Assembly: GCF_021390495.1 (NCBI RefSeq)
Contig: NZ_JAJEJP010000003.1
Span: 1,364,001 to 1,428,000, forward strand
Length of the DNA stretch: 64,000 nucleotides
Direction: 5' to 3'
DNA from: Paraburkholderia sp. ZP32-5
Lineage (GTDB): Bacteria; Pseudomonadota; Gammaproteobacteria; Burkholderiales; Burkholderiaceae
A program made the position numbers and the translations under genes. The notes under the pieces were generated by a model that saw only the letters and a program-made list of their open reading frames with translations, was not told the DNA's origin and did not search any database. How positions within the stretch are numbered: position 1 is the stretch's first letter; every line of letters begins with the position of its first letter. Positions 23,301 through 28,230 of this stretch are shown here, piece after piece.

Positions 23301-23985
23301 CCGCCTTGATATTGCCGAGAATCTGGCTCGGCGCCATCGACGGATCCACGATCCGGTTCAGGATCACCCAGTTGTTCGCGCCATTGGTCTGCGTGCCGCC
23401 GGTCTGGTTGAAATACAACGTGGTCTGCTGACCAACGTTCATCGTCTGCCACGTCGCCACTGCGTTCTGCGCGGTCTGATCAACTTCAACCGTCACATGC
23501 CCGCTCGCATCAACCGACTGCTTCGGCGCATTCGCGTTGATCCACAGATTCGGATTACTCGTATCGCTACTGACACCCGGCGCAACCTGAAGACCACCTA
23601 CAGCGAGACCGTTCGGCACATTCGACGCAGTCGCAGATCCTGCCGCGGCCAGCGCCCGCTGCTGCGCGATCTGTTGGGCAATCCCTTGAGCTGCCGTAGC
23701 GAGATTGCGGATCGACGGCTGACTCGCCTGCAACGCCTGCTGCGGCGACACCCCCACACCGAGGTTCGCGATGCCTGACGCGCCTGCCGCCCCACCACGC
23801 ACCGCGGCCAAGCCAGCACCACCGTTCGCGAGATTCACAAGTCCCGCATGCGCATTCGCCAACGGCCCTGCCGCCAACATCAGCGCAATCGCGTGACAAA
23901 CGGGCCGAAGCCTGAACGGTCGCGAAAGCCGGACTGCGTCGGAATTCAGCAGCTCGGAAATGGATCGCGCAATGCGGACACTCAT
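11341..23985 (-). CDS. Giant filamentous-haemagglutinin-family exoprotein (TpsA 1)
   Basis: This is a 4214-aa two-partner-secretion exoprotein. The signal peptide ends near AHA-G (residue 47). The TPS secretion domain spans about residues 145-300 and carries VVNRNGILFG (234-243), a variant of the NPNGI motif recognised by TpsB POTRA domains. About 3300 residues of imperfect beta-helix repeats follow (GG.V.L...G..IDVSGG types). Two non-repetitive stretches interrupt them: one with AVWSTDD/DPAGWY and a helical part near 14700-15760, and one near 12270-12700. The C-terminal region resembles DUF3739 and contains the mature protein's only visible cysteines, Cys4038 and Cys4044 (CDPNHYC). ATG 23985 has AGGGG seven bases upstream. 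Probably a surface fibre or adhesin. It lies 267 bp downstream of FecR 1, so it is probably the sigma factor 1 target. No CdiA VENN motif or immunity gene is present. Confidence 0.92.
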   Translation of the reverse strand: MSVRIARSISELLNSDAVRLSRPFRLRPVCHAIALMLAAGPLANAHAGLVNLANGGAGLAAVRGGAAGASGIANLGVGVSPQQALQASQPSIRNLATAAQGIAQQIAQQRALAAAGSATASNVPNGLAVGGLQVAPGVSSDTSNPNLWINANAPKQSVDASGHVTVEVDQTAQNAVATWQTMNVGQQTTLYFNQTGGTQTNGANNWVILNRIVDPSMAPSQILGNIKAEGSVYVVNRNGILFGPGSQVNVHSLVATSLDFLNQNDVPTQGNADIAASNQLFLNLQPGSQGGLAPLEAVATSPGQRTGIPNEVLGLGNQVTVNSPTDYVLPGSVTIAPGASITTHANGTVSDGGFVMVAAPNVTNGGSITAIDGQVVLAAGVGVSLAPNPNSPSMLVPALSGRLLLPTGNGNTTDVTPAGTLINTGLVEAARGNIDLLGSSVAQNGVVGVTTSVNTPGTITISTVDENVANTPTGGAYPGLGVVSTGDALATRRAGLLTFGPDSVTTVMPDDNGQTATSAPGTIFTAGSVSMTAGSIWFQSGSLVEAPGSTVSVTALTKSAALDATPPGDTAVPGRIYLDTGATIDVSGLANVELPIADILVTVPLIGGNELADSPLLRDGFLNGFKDLVFDSTLSGTRSDGVQWVGSPLLNLSGYASQISRTVDQLLVNGGTITLSGNEVMTVAGSSLNLNGGYLHYDGGMVDTTRLVDANGVIVPIGQADPNDTFVGIAGQFVDRHSRWNISNTYMDPLLAGGAYEGDFIVGGNAGTLNLFATSAMVLDGDINAQALSGSKQVQDNDQAVGGTFALGSSKAFATLGENPGSTGENGLVIVQNTAPQLSNLAPDFSFSTVLDTAALNALAGTDPNNVLANQVVPAGTLSAGGFANVSVTEDNIKGTGFLVPAGTVLQVQDGGSIALSGPRAANALIDGHLIAPSGSISISVSSGSFGVVGPENGNITVGPDALLDAAGEWVNNDTLLAPGTTVGDSEYINGGSVALSTGYGIDLQAGSVIDVSSGGEVQADGQLLMSNGIPLGKGGSVSLDTLVKNANYPDLPTDTLLHMDGTIRSSGFSGGGTLTLQALGFQIGGDPASAPAWSTALPEDFFAQQGFGSYVLNAYLDATVAPGSTVDLTQQNLIPNAQALQRTASGADLTAGGLTTVGTIDAFDRQATSLVLTAGGYVAWHTTDTQGNTAPVADYPGVTGGVTVGEGASIVADAGAHIGLGSPAQVTVLGSLIAPGGSIALNADSTAGSSVETGQYNGAQGTFTSDSKSVWLGPDAVLDVSGVALTDPVTAPVRNGLSAVIPNTGKVLPGGSVTISDDSGYVVAQAGSRIDVSGAAANFDQLQTNGQYASQPVWSDAGSITLSASSGLYFDGTLEGHAGAPQAQGASLSIFGNANAVSTPVGVGGNLPALPGATALIIQQSGELVPADLAPGQSFADAVGAPTGVLQFAADRLNDSGISTLVLGDPVTLGSTTGVRVVPVAFAGDVDLNLAQAVVVNAQTVAALSNDQLRSLLPARNGSTWQAPVDTLLGLLSSQTSSGPTGTHVTIDAPYVAFAGPLVGPGSTAQALAPNDALADGTLNVSAAFIDLENAFQLNNFGQANFTSSGDIRLSSTTPAASGANALASGVLFTPGNLTFKAADLYPSTGSTFIIDAVGPSGANGAAAPTTVTFESNGPAGVPLSAGGTLLVDATDIVQGGTVRAPSGSLIFGVGDASDAATKTQFDSLPLVATNSVTFASGSVTSVSNDGAIIPFGATVDGVEWQFNPIANANAAPDLSAPPSKFIGANGSSVALNAGATIDLSGGGDLQAAEWVPGTGGTRDVLSQYSVSFASNPSGTAVPVNVGASNVYAILPGVQAPVAAYDPIFAQSLQPTTNANGTAATTTQSAGVGQAALNGAVGQSVYLSGVPGLPAGFYTLLPGRYATLPGAYRLTVSAASGSVVPGASQTLPDGTVAVAGYWGNALTGSRSATPTLFNVQSGEVWQQYSQYTLTGANAFFTNAAAKAGNVVPQLPVDGGQLVLAATSALALGAKLDTTAGDGGAPAEIDIASQDIQIVGSGETALQGYLQISAADLNALDAGSLLIGGTRTLTTSGITIDALANSVVVSNDAADPLTGPEILLVTKTDPSGNDTNAQNGLRIDAGSVIEAQGTYPAAKDVPITIGAAADSNGTGGVSGDGSLVRVSNGADAVVTRVNTSDAATNPGQLTIGAGATLSGGQSLTLDSSGNLQFDPTAAFSANTIAVDGSVITFTDQTGEAAAALPGFVIGAGQLAQLSNTNQLILRTSNVTNFDGNVTVTFGTDVDLSAPTFASNGGAVTLNGQHIEFTNEVGASTTTAAGGNGTLTVNANEIDFGTGDRTASGFASATFNATGGIVGEGTGSFDFGAMPVTMSAPVYIADTGSNQTIKTTGALNLNAATGTALSLTPVGGELSFIGGALNDNGATISAPSGDVSLEATMGDLTIGDGSLVSSAGVAKQFFDVTVLASAGSISLTADQGTVNVAKGATLDFSGANGQGAAGSVALSAPEQIVNLNGTLKGNSALGGQGGSFSLDTGGAVDLDSLATTLASSGVNNTITVETHAGNLTLSADNTITARGVSLTADGGAGGQDPNNGNVSILGKIDASGVAGGEIDLYGRSGVDIEGSLIATGSSATQRGGAVNVGTRANPDTVNGVVQLDPTYGYESVSAANSGVITLGANALIDVSGGTAGGLSGGTVNFRAPLLNNGDVNVNVAPTAQIKGSRATTLEAYAVWSTDDPLTNGANQHFDGVVDPAGWYNGTVSGAGEPDMVNGSWTDAKGNALPAPTTPEQLANYQQNDFFTPDPNAVNTSHQAFYGYQTVNGTQEPGTLMGFVENFPIATSAIQRFANVDNFQVAPGIELDNPDPQINNGNISILSNWNLGATNASGAAVFRFGDEAPVITFRAENNVNVKASLTDGFFQIANPVTPGSQLDIYVPLPGSAADAHTAFYDTPAGPYATSYGITLSYYGDNGTAYVPRYLGLVHAPATSFGTATPDEIAAYFALYKAYTDLLVTPAPAGVPTAPAGADTVWVLKMSTTSPGTSQPPTPPDRITQANDPFSYLLYLRNYASYFDALSVNWLNFNIVPPAAPIGEGVAPLANGGQTVVITSQSPIDNSPSPVATAINPLPLQLAQLSGGTSSSYRIVAGADLNSTNPLAVQAASMFNTVTQQGNVTLSGQFGFVDANSNMLLAPTTIRTGTGSIAIAAGGNVSLFDPSQATDSSDFIVPGVIYTAGAPASGSPATSDAVTIVKGDRTVVTAPVPDFIATPAVNPDSAGDISIYAQGDINGFENVVDTSGAVTGLRGASITQFWRPWMQTGNVMGTVGTSSQIVQTSIDFGAFDQGVMSAGGNVSVNAGGDISQLAVSLPTTWYLTNAQTGNPTVNTVGGGNLSVAAGGDILSGDYFVAKGTVNVTAGGAIESGVAFAPPQGSSVPVSVPTLFAMQDATLNVTARQGVDIGGVFDPSYLQGGDMQGYSTTSAINVVSTTGDVQFGTLPAGGNALTLGRLTNTSAILPATVQLVALTGGIDIASGGQLFPSATGNLTVLADQSIKFSSADGLVGSGQQSGNVLTGSVFGMLDVDPASLPSPVNPNANVPRVTDTTHAAHDTSALHADDLDPARIYSLNGSIVDGTLEPAGHQSAGFYDNLVTIGLDKPALIQAGQDILNLAFQGQNLRAADFTRIIAGRDILDTPLVAGASVVPSLVLGGPGSFDVEAGRNIGPLTSQQQAFDAKGSGFTPGATGIEAVGNANNPNLPHESADVQVLFGIGPGVDYAAFISAYVNPASSVPGGSNSADALVAFIQQYDAGQVVDTGLQSDSNALQNTVKDMTVQQAWKEFQVLPSYVQQQFAQQELFNVMTAVGNDFNNPDSPFHGQYARGYQAINTLFPASLGYTANNLNGGSNGANQLLDTGDLDIRSTTIQTQQGGSVTILGPGGQALIGSTSAPPEIVNGNGLVVAGPGTQGILTLEQGNVDIFTDRSLLLAQSRVFTEQGGDMTIWSSNGDINAGKGTKTSADTPTPQYVCDPNHYCTVDARGEVTGAGIATLQSIPGVPPGTVDLIAPRGTVDAGDAGIRAGNLNVAALQVLNADNIQVTGKSTGIPAVAAVDTGALTAAGAATAAVTQMAQNLVRNNASGVPQRHWTISVQVEGFGESLDNNDGRKKRRPETVSYNSSSPVSVLGFGELGGVQRAYLTRDEKSRL

Positions 23986-24252
23986 GGTTTATCCCCTGCA
24001 CAGTCAAGTGCTTGCCATTCAATTGGAGGTTCGCCGTTCCGCGCGCCGAAGCCCTGTTGACCGGGCAATCAGACCGCTGCTGAACGAGCCATGTTGCATT
24101 GGACGAACGCCGCTGGAGAAAACCGCAGATCATTCGATGAGGGATGAAAGAGTGTCTACATACTGACGACATGACAGCGACACGACGGCAACATCACTGC
24201 GACACCGAAGCGACATTGCAACGGCACCGCAACGACACCACGACGACGCCCG
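23986..24252 (-). promoter_or_regulatory. Leader and probable promoter region of TpsA 1
   Basis: This 267-bp gap between the FecR 1 stop and the TpsA 1 start holds the TpsA ribosome-binding site (AGGGG in the minus-strand leader). A low-complexity run of CGACAC/GCAACG-like repeats lies next to the FecR stop (about 24175-24245). No terminator-like hairpin separates FecR from TpsA, so read-through is possible. A promoter for the adjacent ECF sigma factor would be expected here but cannot be assigned by eye. Confidence 0.3.
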
Positions 24253-25284
24253 CTAGCTGAGCAACACGATATCGCCCGGCAGCCGGGTCACGTGCGCGCC
24301 AGTGATCTTGCTGATCAGATCGACCGCGCCGCCGATCTTCGCGAGCGCGACTTGCGCATGGACGCGAGCGTCCGCGAGTTCGGCATTGCGCAGGATGATC
24401 CTGCCCGGCCGATAACGATTGATTTCGCTGACGACGTCCGACAGCGGTGCATTCTCGAACACGAGCACGCCGCGGCGCCACGCGGTCACCAGACTCGAAT
24501 CGACGTTCACCGGCGGCTGCACGACGCGATTGCCGTAGGTGATCTGTTGCGCGGCCGTCAACGTGAAGCGGCCCTGCGGATGCTGCAGCGTGACTTCGCC
24601 GGCAACACAGGTCACGCAAACTTCGTCGCCGCTGCGTTTCAGGTTGAAGCGCGCGCTGACCGCCTGCAAACTGCCGCGCGCGGCCCGCACGACGACCGGC
24701 TGCGGCGCTGCGCTGTCGCTACCCGCACCCGCTCCCGCCACGACCTCCGCCTCGCCCGCGAGCAGATCGATACCGTGCGCGCCGCCTTGCGTACCGCCGT
24801 CCGTGCGTACGATGTCGATGCGAGTCTGCGTATTCATTTCGACCACCAGCCGATCGGACAGCACCACGCGACGCTGTTCCCCGGTCGCGGTCCGGTAGTC
24901 GGCCGCCAGATCGCCGAGCGCCGGCCATAGCTGCAGCGGCGGACGCAGCGCCAGCCACGATGCCGCGGCAGCCACACCCGCCCCCATGAAAGCGCGGCGC
25001 CCCGCGCGCCACGACGCCGGCCGGGCGCCACGTTGACCGTGAGGCGTGGAGTCCGCCGCGGAATCCTCCGCGTCCAGTTCGGCACTCGCTGCTTCGAGTC
25101 CATCCCACGCTTCAAGCATCAGGCTCGCGGCACGGGCATGTTCGGGCCGCTCGGCGCACCAGCGCCGGAACGCGGCGGCATCGTCGGCGGTCGCCCGCCC
25201 CGAGCGCAAGCGCACGAGCCATGCCTGCGCCTGCTTCGCGATCGCCGCGGAAGGCACGCCGTCATGATCCGGTTGGCTTGACAT
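24253..25284 (-). CDS. FecR-family anti-sigma factor 1
   Basis: This 343-aa protein should hold the adjacent ECF sigma factor inactive and receive the periplasmic STN signal. Residues 1-60 form the cytoplasmic DUF4880-like sigma-binding domain (AWLVRLRSG...FRRWCAE.PEHARA). A twin-arginine motif (GRRAFMG, Arg96-Arg97) precedes a single membrane segment at about 98-113. The periplasmic FecR domain follows (YRTATGEQRRVVLSD...NTQTRI), then a C-terminal secretin/STN-like domain (INRYRPGRIILRNAEL) that contacts the signalling domain in FecR relatives. ATG 25284 is used because it opens the DUF4880 region just after the sigma gene; the reading frame extends much further upstream but antisense to the sigma-factor frame. 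It lies eight bases after the sigma gene, in one operon. Confidence 0.93.
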   Translation of the reverse strand: MSSQPDHDGVPSAAIAKQAQAWLVRLRSGRATADDAAAFRRWCAERPEHARAASLMLEAWDGLEAASAELDAEDSAADSTPHGQRGARPASWRAGRRAFMGAGVAAAASWLALRPPLQLWPALGDLAADYRTATGEQRRVVLSDRLVVEMNTQTRIDIVRTDGGTQGGAHGIDLLAGEAEVVAGAGAGSDSAAPQPVVVRAARGSLQAVSARFNLKRSGDEVCVTCVAGEVTLQHPQGRFTLTAAQQITYGNRVVQPPVNVDSSLVTAWRRGVLVFENAPLSDVVSEINRYRPGRIILRNAELADARVHAQVALAKIGGAVDLISKITGAHVTRLPGDIVLLS

Positions 25285-25292
25285 GATCGTAT

Positions 25293-25844
25293 TCAAAATT
25301 TTCGCCGCCCTTTCTTGCCGAGCTGCTTCGTAGTCGCCGGATCGAGGTCGAGCATCTTGTTGTAGCAGTGTTTGAGCGCCGTGCTGAGCTCCGCTTCGAC
25401 GAGCCGCAGCGAGATCCCCATGCGTTCGGCGATTTCCCGGTTCAGCTCGCCGTCGACCCGCGCGGCCAGCAGGATGGCCCGGCGGCGCGGCGTCAGTTCG
25501 TCGAGCACGATCTTCAGCGCGTCGACCCGCAGACGTGCCGCGACGATCCGCTCGGGATCGGCGAGTTCGTCCTTCACCTGCAGCAGTATCTCGCCGATCT
25601 CCTCGCCGCTCAGGTAACGCTGCTCGCGACGATTCTGATCGATCGCGATATTGGTTGCCATCCTCAGCAGGTAAGCATCGTCGGCGGTGACGCTGACGTC
25701 GGGCATGCTGTCGAGCCGCAGCCACGTCTCGTGCAGCGCGTCGGCTGCGTGATCGCGCGAGCCGATGTAGTACTCGAGCTGCCTGCGCAATTGCGTGTAG
25801 CGGGATACGAACAGCTTCTTGAGCCGGTTGCGCGAATCGGTCAT
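25293..25844 (-). CDS. ECF sigma factor 1 (FecI type)
   Basis: This 183-aa sigma-70-family protein has only regions 2 and 4. Region 2 spans about residues 10-75 (RRQLEYYIGSRDHAADALHETWLRL, then AYLLRMATNIAIDQNRR). Region 4 spans about 115-165 (LTPRRRAILLAARVDGELNREIAERMGISLRLVEAEL). This arrangement and its FecR neighbour place it in the FecI group used in cell-surface signalling. ATG 25844 overlaps the stop of the upstream STN gene (ATGA). It is expected to transcribe the nearby TpsA gene and perhaps the assembly operon; no promoter motif could be confirmed by eye. Confidence 0.93.
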   Translation of the reverse strand: MTDSRNRLKKLFVSRYTQLRRQLEYYIGSRDHAADALHETWLRLDSMPDVSVTADDAYLLRMATNIAIDQNRREQRYLSGEEIGEILLQVKDELADPERIVAARLRVDALKIVLDELTPRRRAILLAARVDGELNREIAERMGISLRLVEAELSTALKHCYNKMLDLDPATTKQLGKKGRRKF

Positions 25845-26587
25845 GGCCGCCCGTCCTGCGTGCCGGCCGGCGCGCATGCATCGACCACGCCGCTCGCGAA
25901 CGGATGCAGCAGGATCGTCACCGGTTGCGGCAGCGTCGCCGGCGGCGCCGCATCGAGCGTGATCGAGCGGGCCGCCCGCACGATTGCCGCGTCACGCTCG
26001 ACGCTTCCGGTCGAGCCGAGCAGTCTGGAAGAGACGACCTCGCCCGAAGAGCCGATCGTCAGCTGGATCAACAGGCGATACGTACCGGGGTAGGTCCGCG
26101 GATCCTCGCACAGCGCGCGCGTCAATTGCATTTGCAGATCGGCCGCATACCAGCGGTAATCCTCGCCGTCGATTTGCGCGCCCGCGATCTCCGAGGCCGG
26201 AATCGCGGACGTCGCCGGCTCGGGTCGCGGCGCCGCGCTCAGCGCATCGGCGGGAATGATCGCGATGCCGTCCGCGCTCGCCGCCATCTGCAGGCCGGTC
26301 CCTTCGAGCAGGCGGCGCAACGCGTCGGCCGCCGTAAAGTCGCCGTGCAACGGCGCACCCGCACGGCCATCGAGCAACTCGCTTTTGACGAACACCGACA
26401 GTCCCGTGGCACGGCCATAGGCATCGATCGCATCGGCAAGCGGTTGGGCGGCAAGATCAAAGTGGATCAGTACGGACGCCGCACCGATGTCCTGAGCCTC
26501 GGCACTCCGGATCAGCAGCGCGGTCCACAGCATCAGGCAGGCGGTCAGCGACAATACACCGGTCGACACTACCCGTGTGCCTGTCAT
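25841..26587 (-). CDS. STN-TonB-CTD periplasmic signalling protein 1
   Basis: This 248-aa protein has a signal peptide (1-31, ending AEAQ). The STN (secretin/TonB short N-terminal) domain spans about residues 40-113 (FDLAAQPLADAIDAYGRATGLSV...LEGTGLQ...GIAIIP). A Pro/Ala linker leads to a TonB C-terminal-like domain at about 143-228 (YRLLIQLTIGSSGEVVSSRLL, then PQPVTILL). STN domains normally sit on TonB-dependent receptors and touch FecR; here the receptor barrel is absent. The closest known idea is VreA of P. aeruginosa PUMA3. ATG 26587 is chosen because a signal peptide follows at once; the open frame continues 36 codons upstream without signal-like sequence. A perfect TTGACA (minus strand, 26695-26690) lies upstream, but no convincing -10 element. 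It overlaps the sigma gene by ATGA. Confidence 0.88.
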   Translation of the reverse strand: MTGTRVVSTGVLSLTACLMLWTALLIRSAEAQDIGAASVLIHFDLAAQPLADAIDAYGRATGLSVFVKSELLDGRAGAPLHGDFTAADALRRLLEGTGLQMAASADGIAIIPADALSAAPRPEPATSAIPASEIAGAQIDGEDYRWYAADLQMQLTRALCEDPRTYPGTYRLLIQLTIGSSGEVVSSRLLGSTGSVERDAAIVRAARSITLDAAPPATLPQPVTILLHPFASGVVDACAPAGTQDGRP

Positions 26588-26828
26588 AAGGGAAAGCCGA
26601 AAGTAGGATGACGGCGGCGATGCCGGGGCTATCGCGGCAAGGTCGCCGTTTTGAAGCCCAGACTGTAGAAATGAAAAATGACAATCGCATGTCAAGACAA
26701 GCGGCCTTTGCGGCCGACATCGCTGCTCGACATCAGGCAGTAGTAAGCGGCAATAGCCGGCGCGACTATGCGGCTACCGCGGCGTCAGGCCGCGCCCGGA
26801 CCGCGCGGCCTGGTTCACTATCGCTGTC

Positions 26829-28016
26829 CTAGTTCGCCGACTTCTCAGCCCGCCTCACATCTTCCTCATCCTTTTCCGCCGGCTGTGTCTGCCAGAACCC
26901 GCCGTTCATCGTCGTGATCGACGGCGTTTCCGTCCACTGCCGCGGATTCAGGATTTCCGCACGCAGGATGTTCGGCAGAACCTGCACGTCGAACACCTCT
27001 TCGACGCCGTTGTAGAAATGCAGGATCCCCAGCACCTCGCCGCTGGCCGCGTCGAGCGCCGCCACGCCGGCTACCAGATCCGCTGACTGCGCTTCGATCG
27101 GCAAGCCCTGCGGACCACGCTTGTCACGCAGCTTCGACAGTCCGACGAACAGCACACCACCGTATTCCGCGAGCCCGTGCGTGAAGCCCGGCAGCGTCGC
27201 CACGACTCGCGTCGCGCCCGTCACGGGATCGATCGTCAGCACCTGGCCGCGGCCGCCTTCGAGCACATACAGCTGACCGTTGATGACGCGCGGCGAGTGC
27301 GGCATCGACAACCCACGCGCGATGACGCGTCCCGACGGCACCTCCATCACGATGCCGCCATCGGCCATGCCGTCGCGCCAGCCGAACGGCGTGTCCGTTT
27401 CGCCCAGTGCCGTCACGTAGCGCACGCGGCCGTCGTGGAACGCCATGCCGTTCAGGTGGCAGCGATCGGCGGGGCCGAACTCCTTGATGAACGGCGGCTG
27501 CCAGATCGGCGTGAAGTTGAAGTACCCGTCGATCACGCTAATGCACGAATAGCGCGTGTTCACCGCGAGCACAACCTGCTTGTCGAACACCATGTCGTGC
27601 AGATCGAGGTCGCCCGTGTAGTACGACATGCGCGGCACGAACATCGCGTCGTAGTGACCGGGCCGCTCCGGATACAGCGGCGCGAGCGAGGACACGTTCG
27701 CGAAGACCATCAGCTCGTGCAGCGTCGCGATCGCGAGGCGGCTATTGCCCATCTGGTTGCCGACCGCGAGCCCCATCGAGCGCGGCAGCAGACACGCCGA
27801 CAATGTCGGGATGCCGTTCTCCACACCCAGCAGCGCCACGCCCGAAGGACGCCGGCTGATCGCCAGCGAACACTTCAGCGAAGCCAGCACGGCGAGAAAA
27901 CGTCCGGTATCGCGCAAATCGATTAGCGGCGACCATGCCTCGGTTGCCGACGCTGAAACATCACTACGCGCTTCCTGTGGGCCATCCGCTGCCTGGCCGT
28001 TCTGCTTCTGCTCCAC
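26829..28016 (-). CDS. TIGR03032-family protein
   Basis: This 395-aa protein matches the TIGR03032 family by several motifs recalled from that family: RCHLNGMAF, a tryptophan/glycine segment (FGWRDGMADGG), GLSMPHSPR and LYVLEGGRGQV. The internal pattern suggests a beta-propeller-like fold. I see no signal peptide, so it is probably cytoplasmic unless exported by another route. Its function is unknown. It sits between the two signalling/TpsA modules, transcribed in the same direction, with 214 bp upstream and 241 bp downstream. It could modify or monitor the exoprotein or be an unrelated passenger. The sequence appears intact. Confidence 0.8.
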   Translation of the reverse strand: MEQKQNGQAADGPQEARSDVSASATEAWSPLIDLRDTGRFLAVLASLKCSLAISRRPSGVALLGVENGIPTLSACLLPRSMGLAVGNQMGNSRLAIATLHELMVFANVSSLAPLYPERPGHYDAMFVPRMSYYTGDLDLHDMVFDKQVVLAVNTRYSCISVIDGYFNFTPIWQPPFIKEFGPADRCHLNGMAFHDGRVRYVTALGETDTPFGWRDGMADGGIVMEVPSGRVIARGLSMPHSPRVINGQLYVLEGGRGQVLTIDPVTGATRVVATLPGFTHGLAEYGGVLFVGLSKLRDKRGPQGLPIEAQSADLVAGVAALDAASGEVLGILHFYNGVEEVFDVQVLPNILRAEILNPRQWTETPSITTMNGGFWQTQPAEKDEEDVRRAEKSAN

Positions 28017-28137
28017 GTCCCAATACCCCCGAAGTTCAACAACGCTGATTCCCCGCGCGTGTGCGATGTGGATTGGTCACGATAAAAGCCGCACGGCGTC
28101 CGGTGGAAATTCCATACAGCAGAAAGCGGCCCCGTAC

Positions 28138-28173
28138 GTTGATTGTCCCAACCGCCTGGTTGGAACAATCAAC
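28138..28173. terminator. Inverted repeat after TpsA 2
   Basis: Arms of 16 bases (28138-28153 and 28158-28173) pair with one mismatch around a GCCT loop. The hairpin lies 58 bp beyond the TpsA 2 stop and before the TIGR03032 gene. There is no clear T-run on either strand, so it may be a Rho-assisted stop, an RNA-stability element or a regulatory site rather than a classic terminator. Confidence 0.45.
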
Positions 28174-28230
28174 GCCGGAAGCCGCTGATCAAGCCATATA
28201 TCGTATCGAGGCGAACGACCCAGAAATCAG

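Larger units (their letters stand above)
11341..26587 (-). repeat. Tandem module copy 1 (STN, sigma, FecR, TpsA)
   Basis: Gene order, orientation, junctions and protein similarity match the module at 28231-43760. Both modules share ATGA/one-base STN-sigma junctions, an AATTTTGAATAC sigma-FecR junction, AGGGG before TpsA and nearly identical TpsA C-termini at the DNA level (for example around 11520-11580 against 28420-28480). This indicates a segmental duplication followed by divergence, strongest in the STN proteins. Confidence 0.8.

Noticed and set aside
11341..23985. Contact-dependent inhibition toxin (CdiA) reading of the TpsA
   Set aside because: There is no VENN motif, no variable toxin tip and no immunity gene. 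The C-terminal ends of all three TpsAs are conserved.
24253..25881. Fusion of FecR 1 with a 199-residue N-terminal extension
   Set aside because: The extension is antisense-frame sequence over the sigma gene with no domain. ATG 25284 opens the normal FecR region.
26667..26695. A full sigma-70 promoter before STN 1
   Set aside because: TTGACA is perfect at the -35 position, but the sequence 17 bases downstream does not look like a -10 box. It is noted only in the gene entry.
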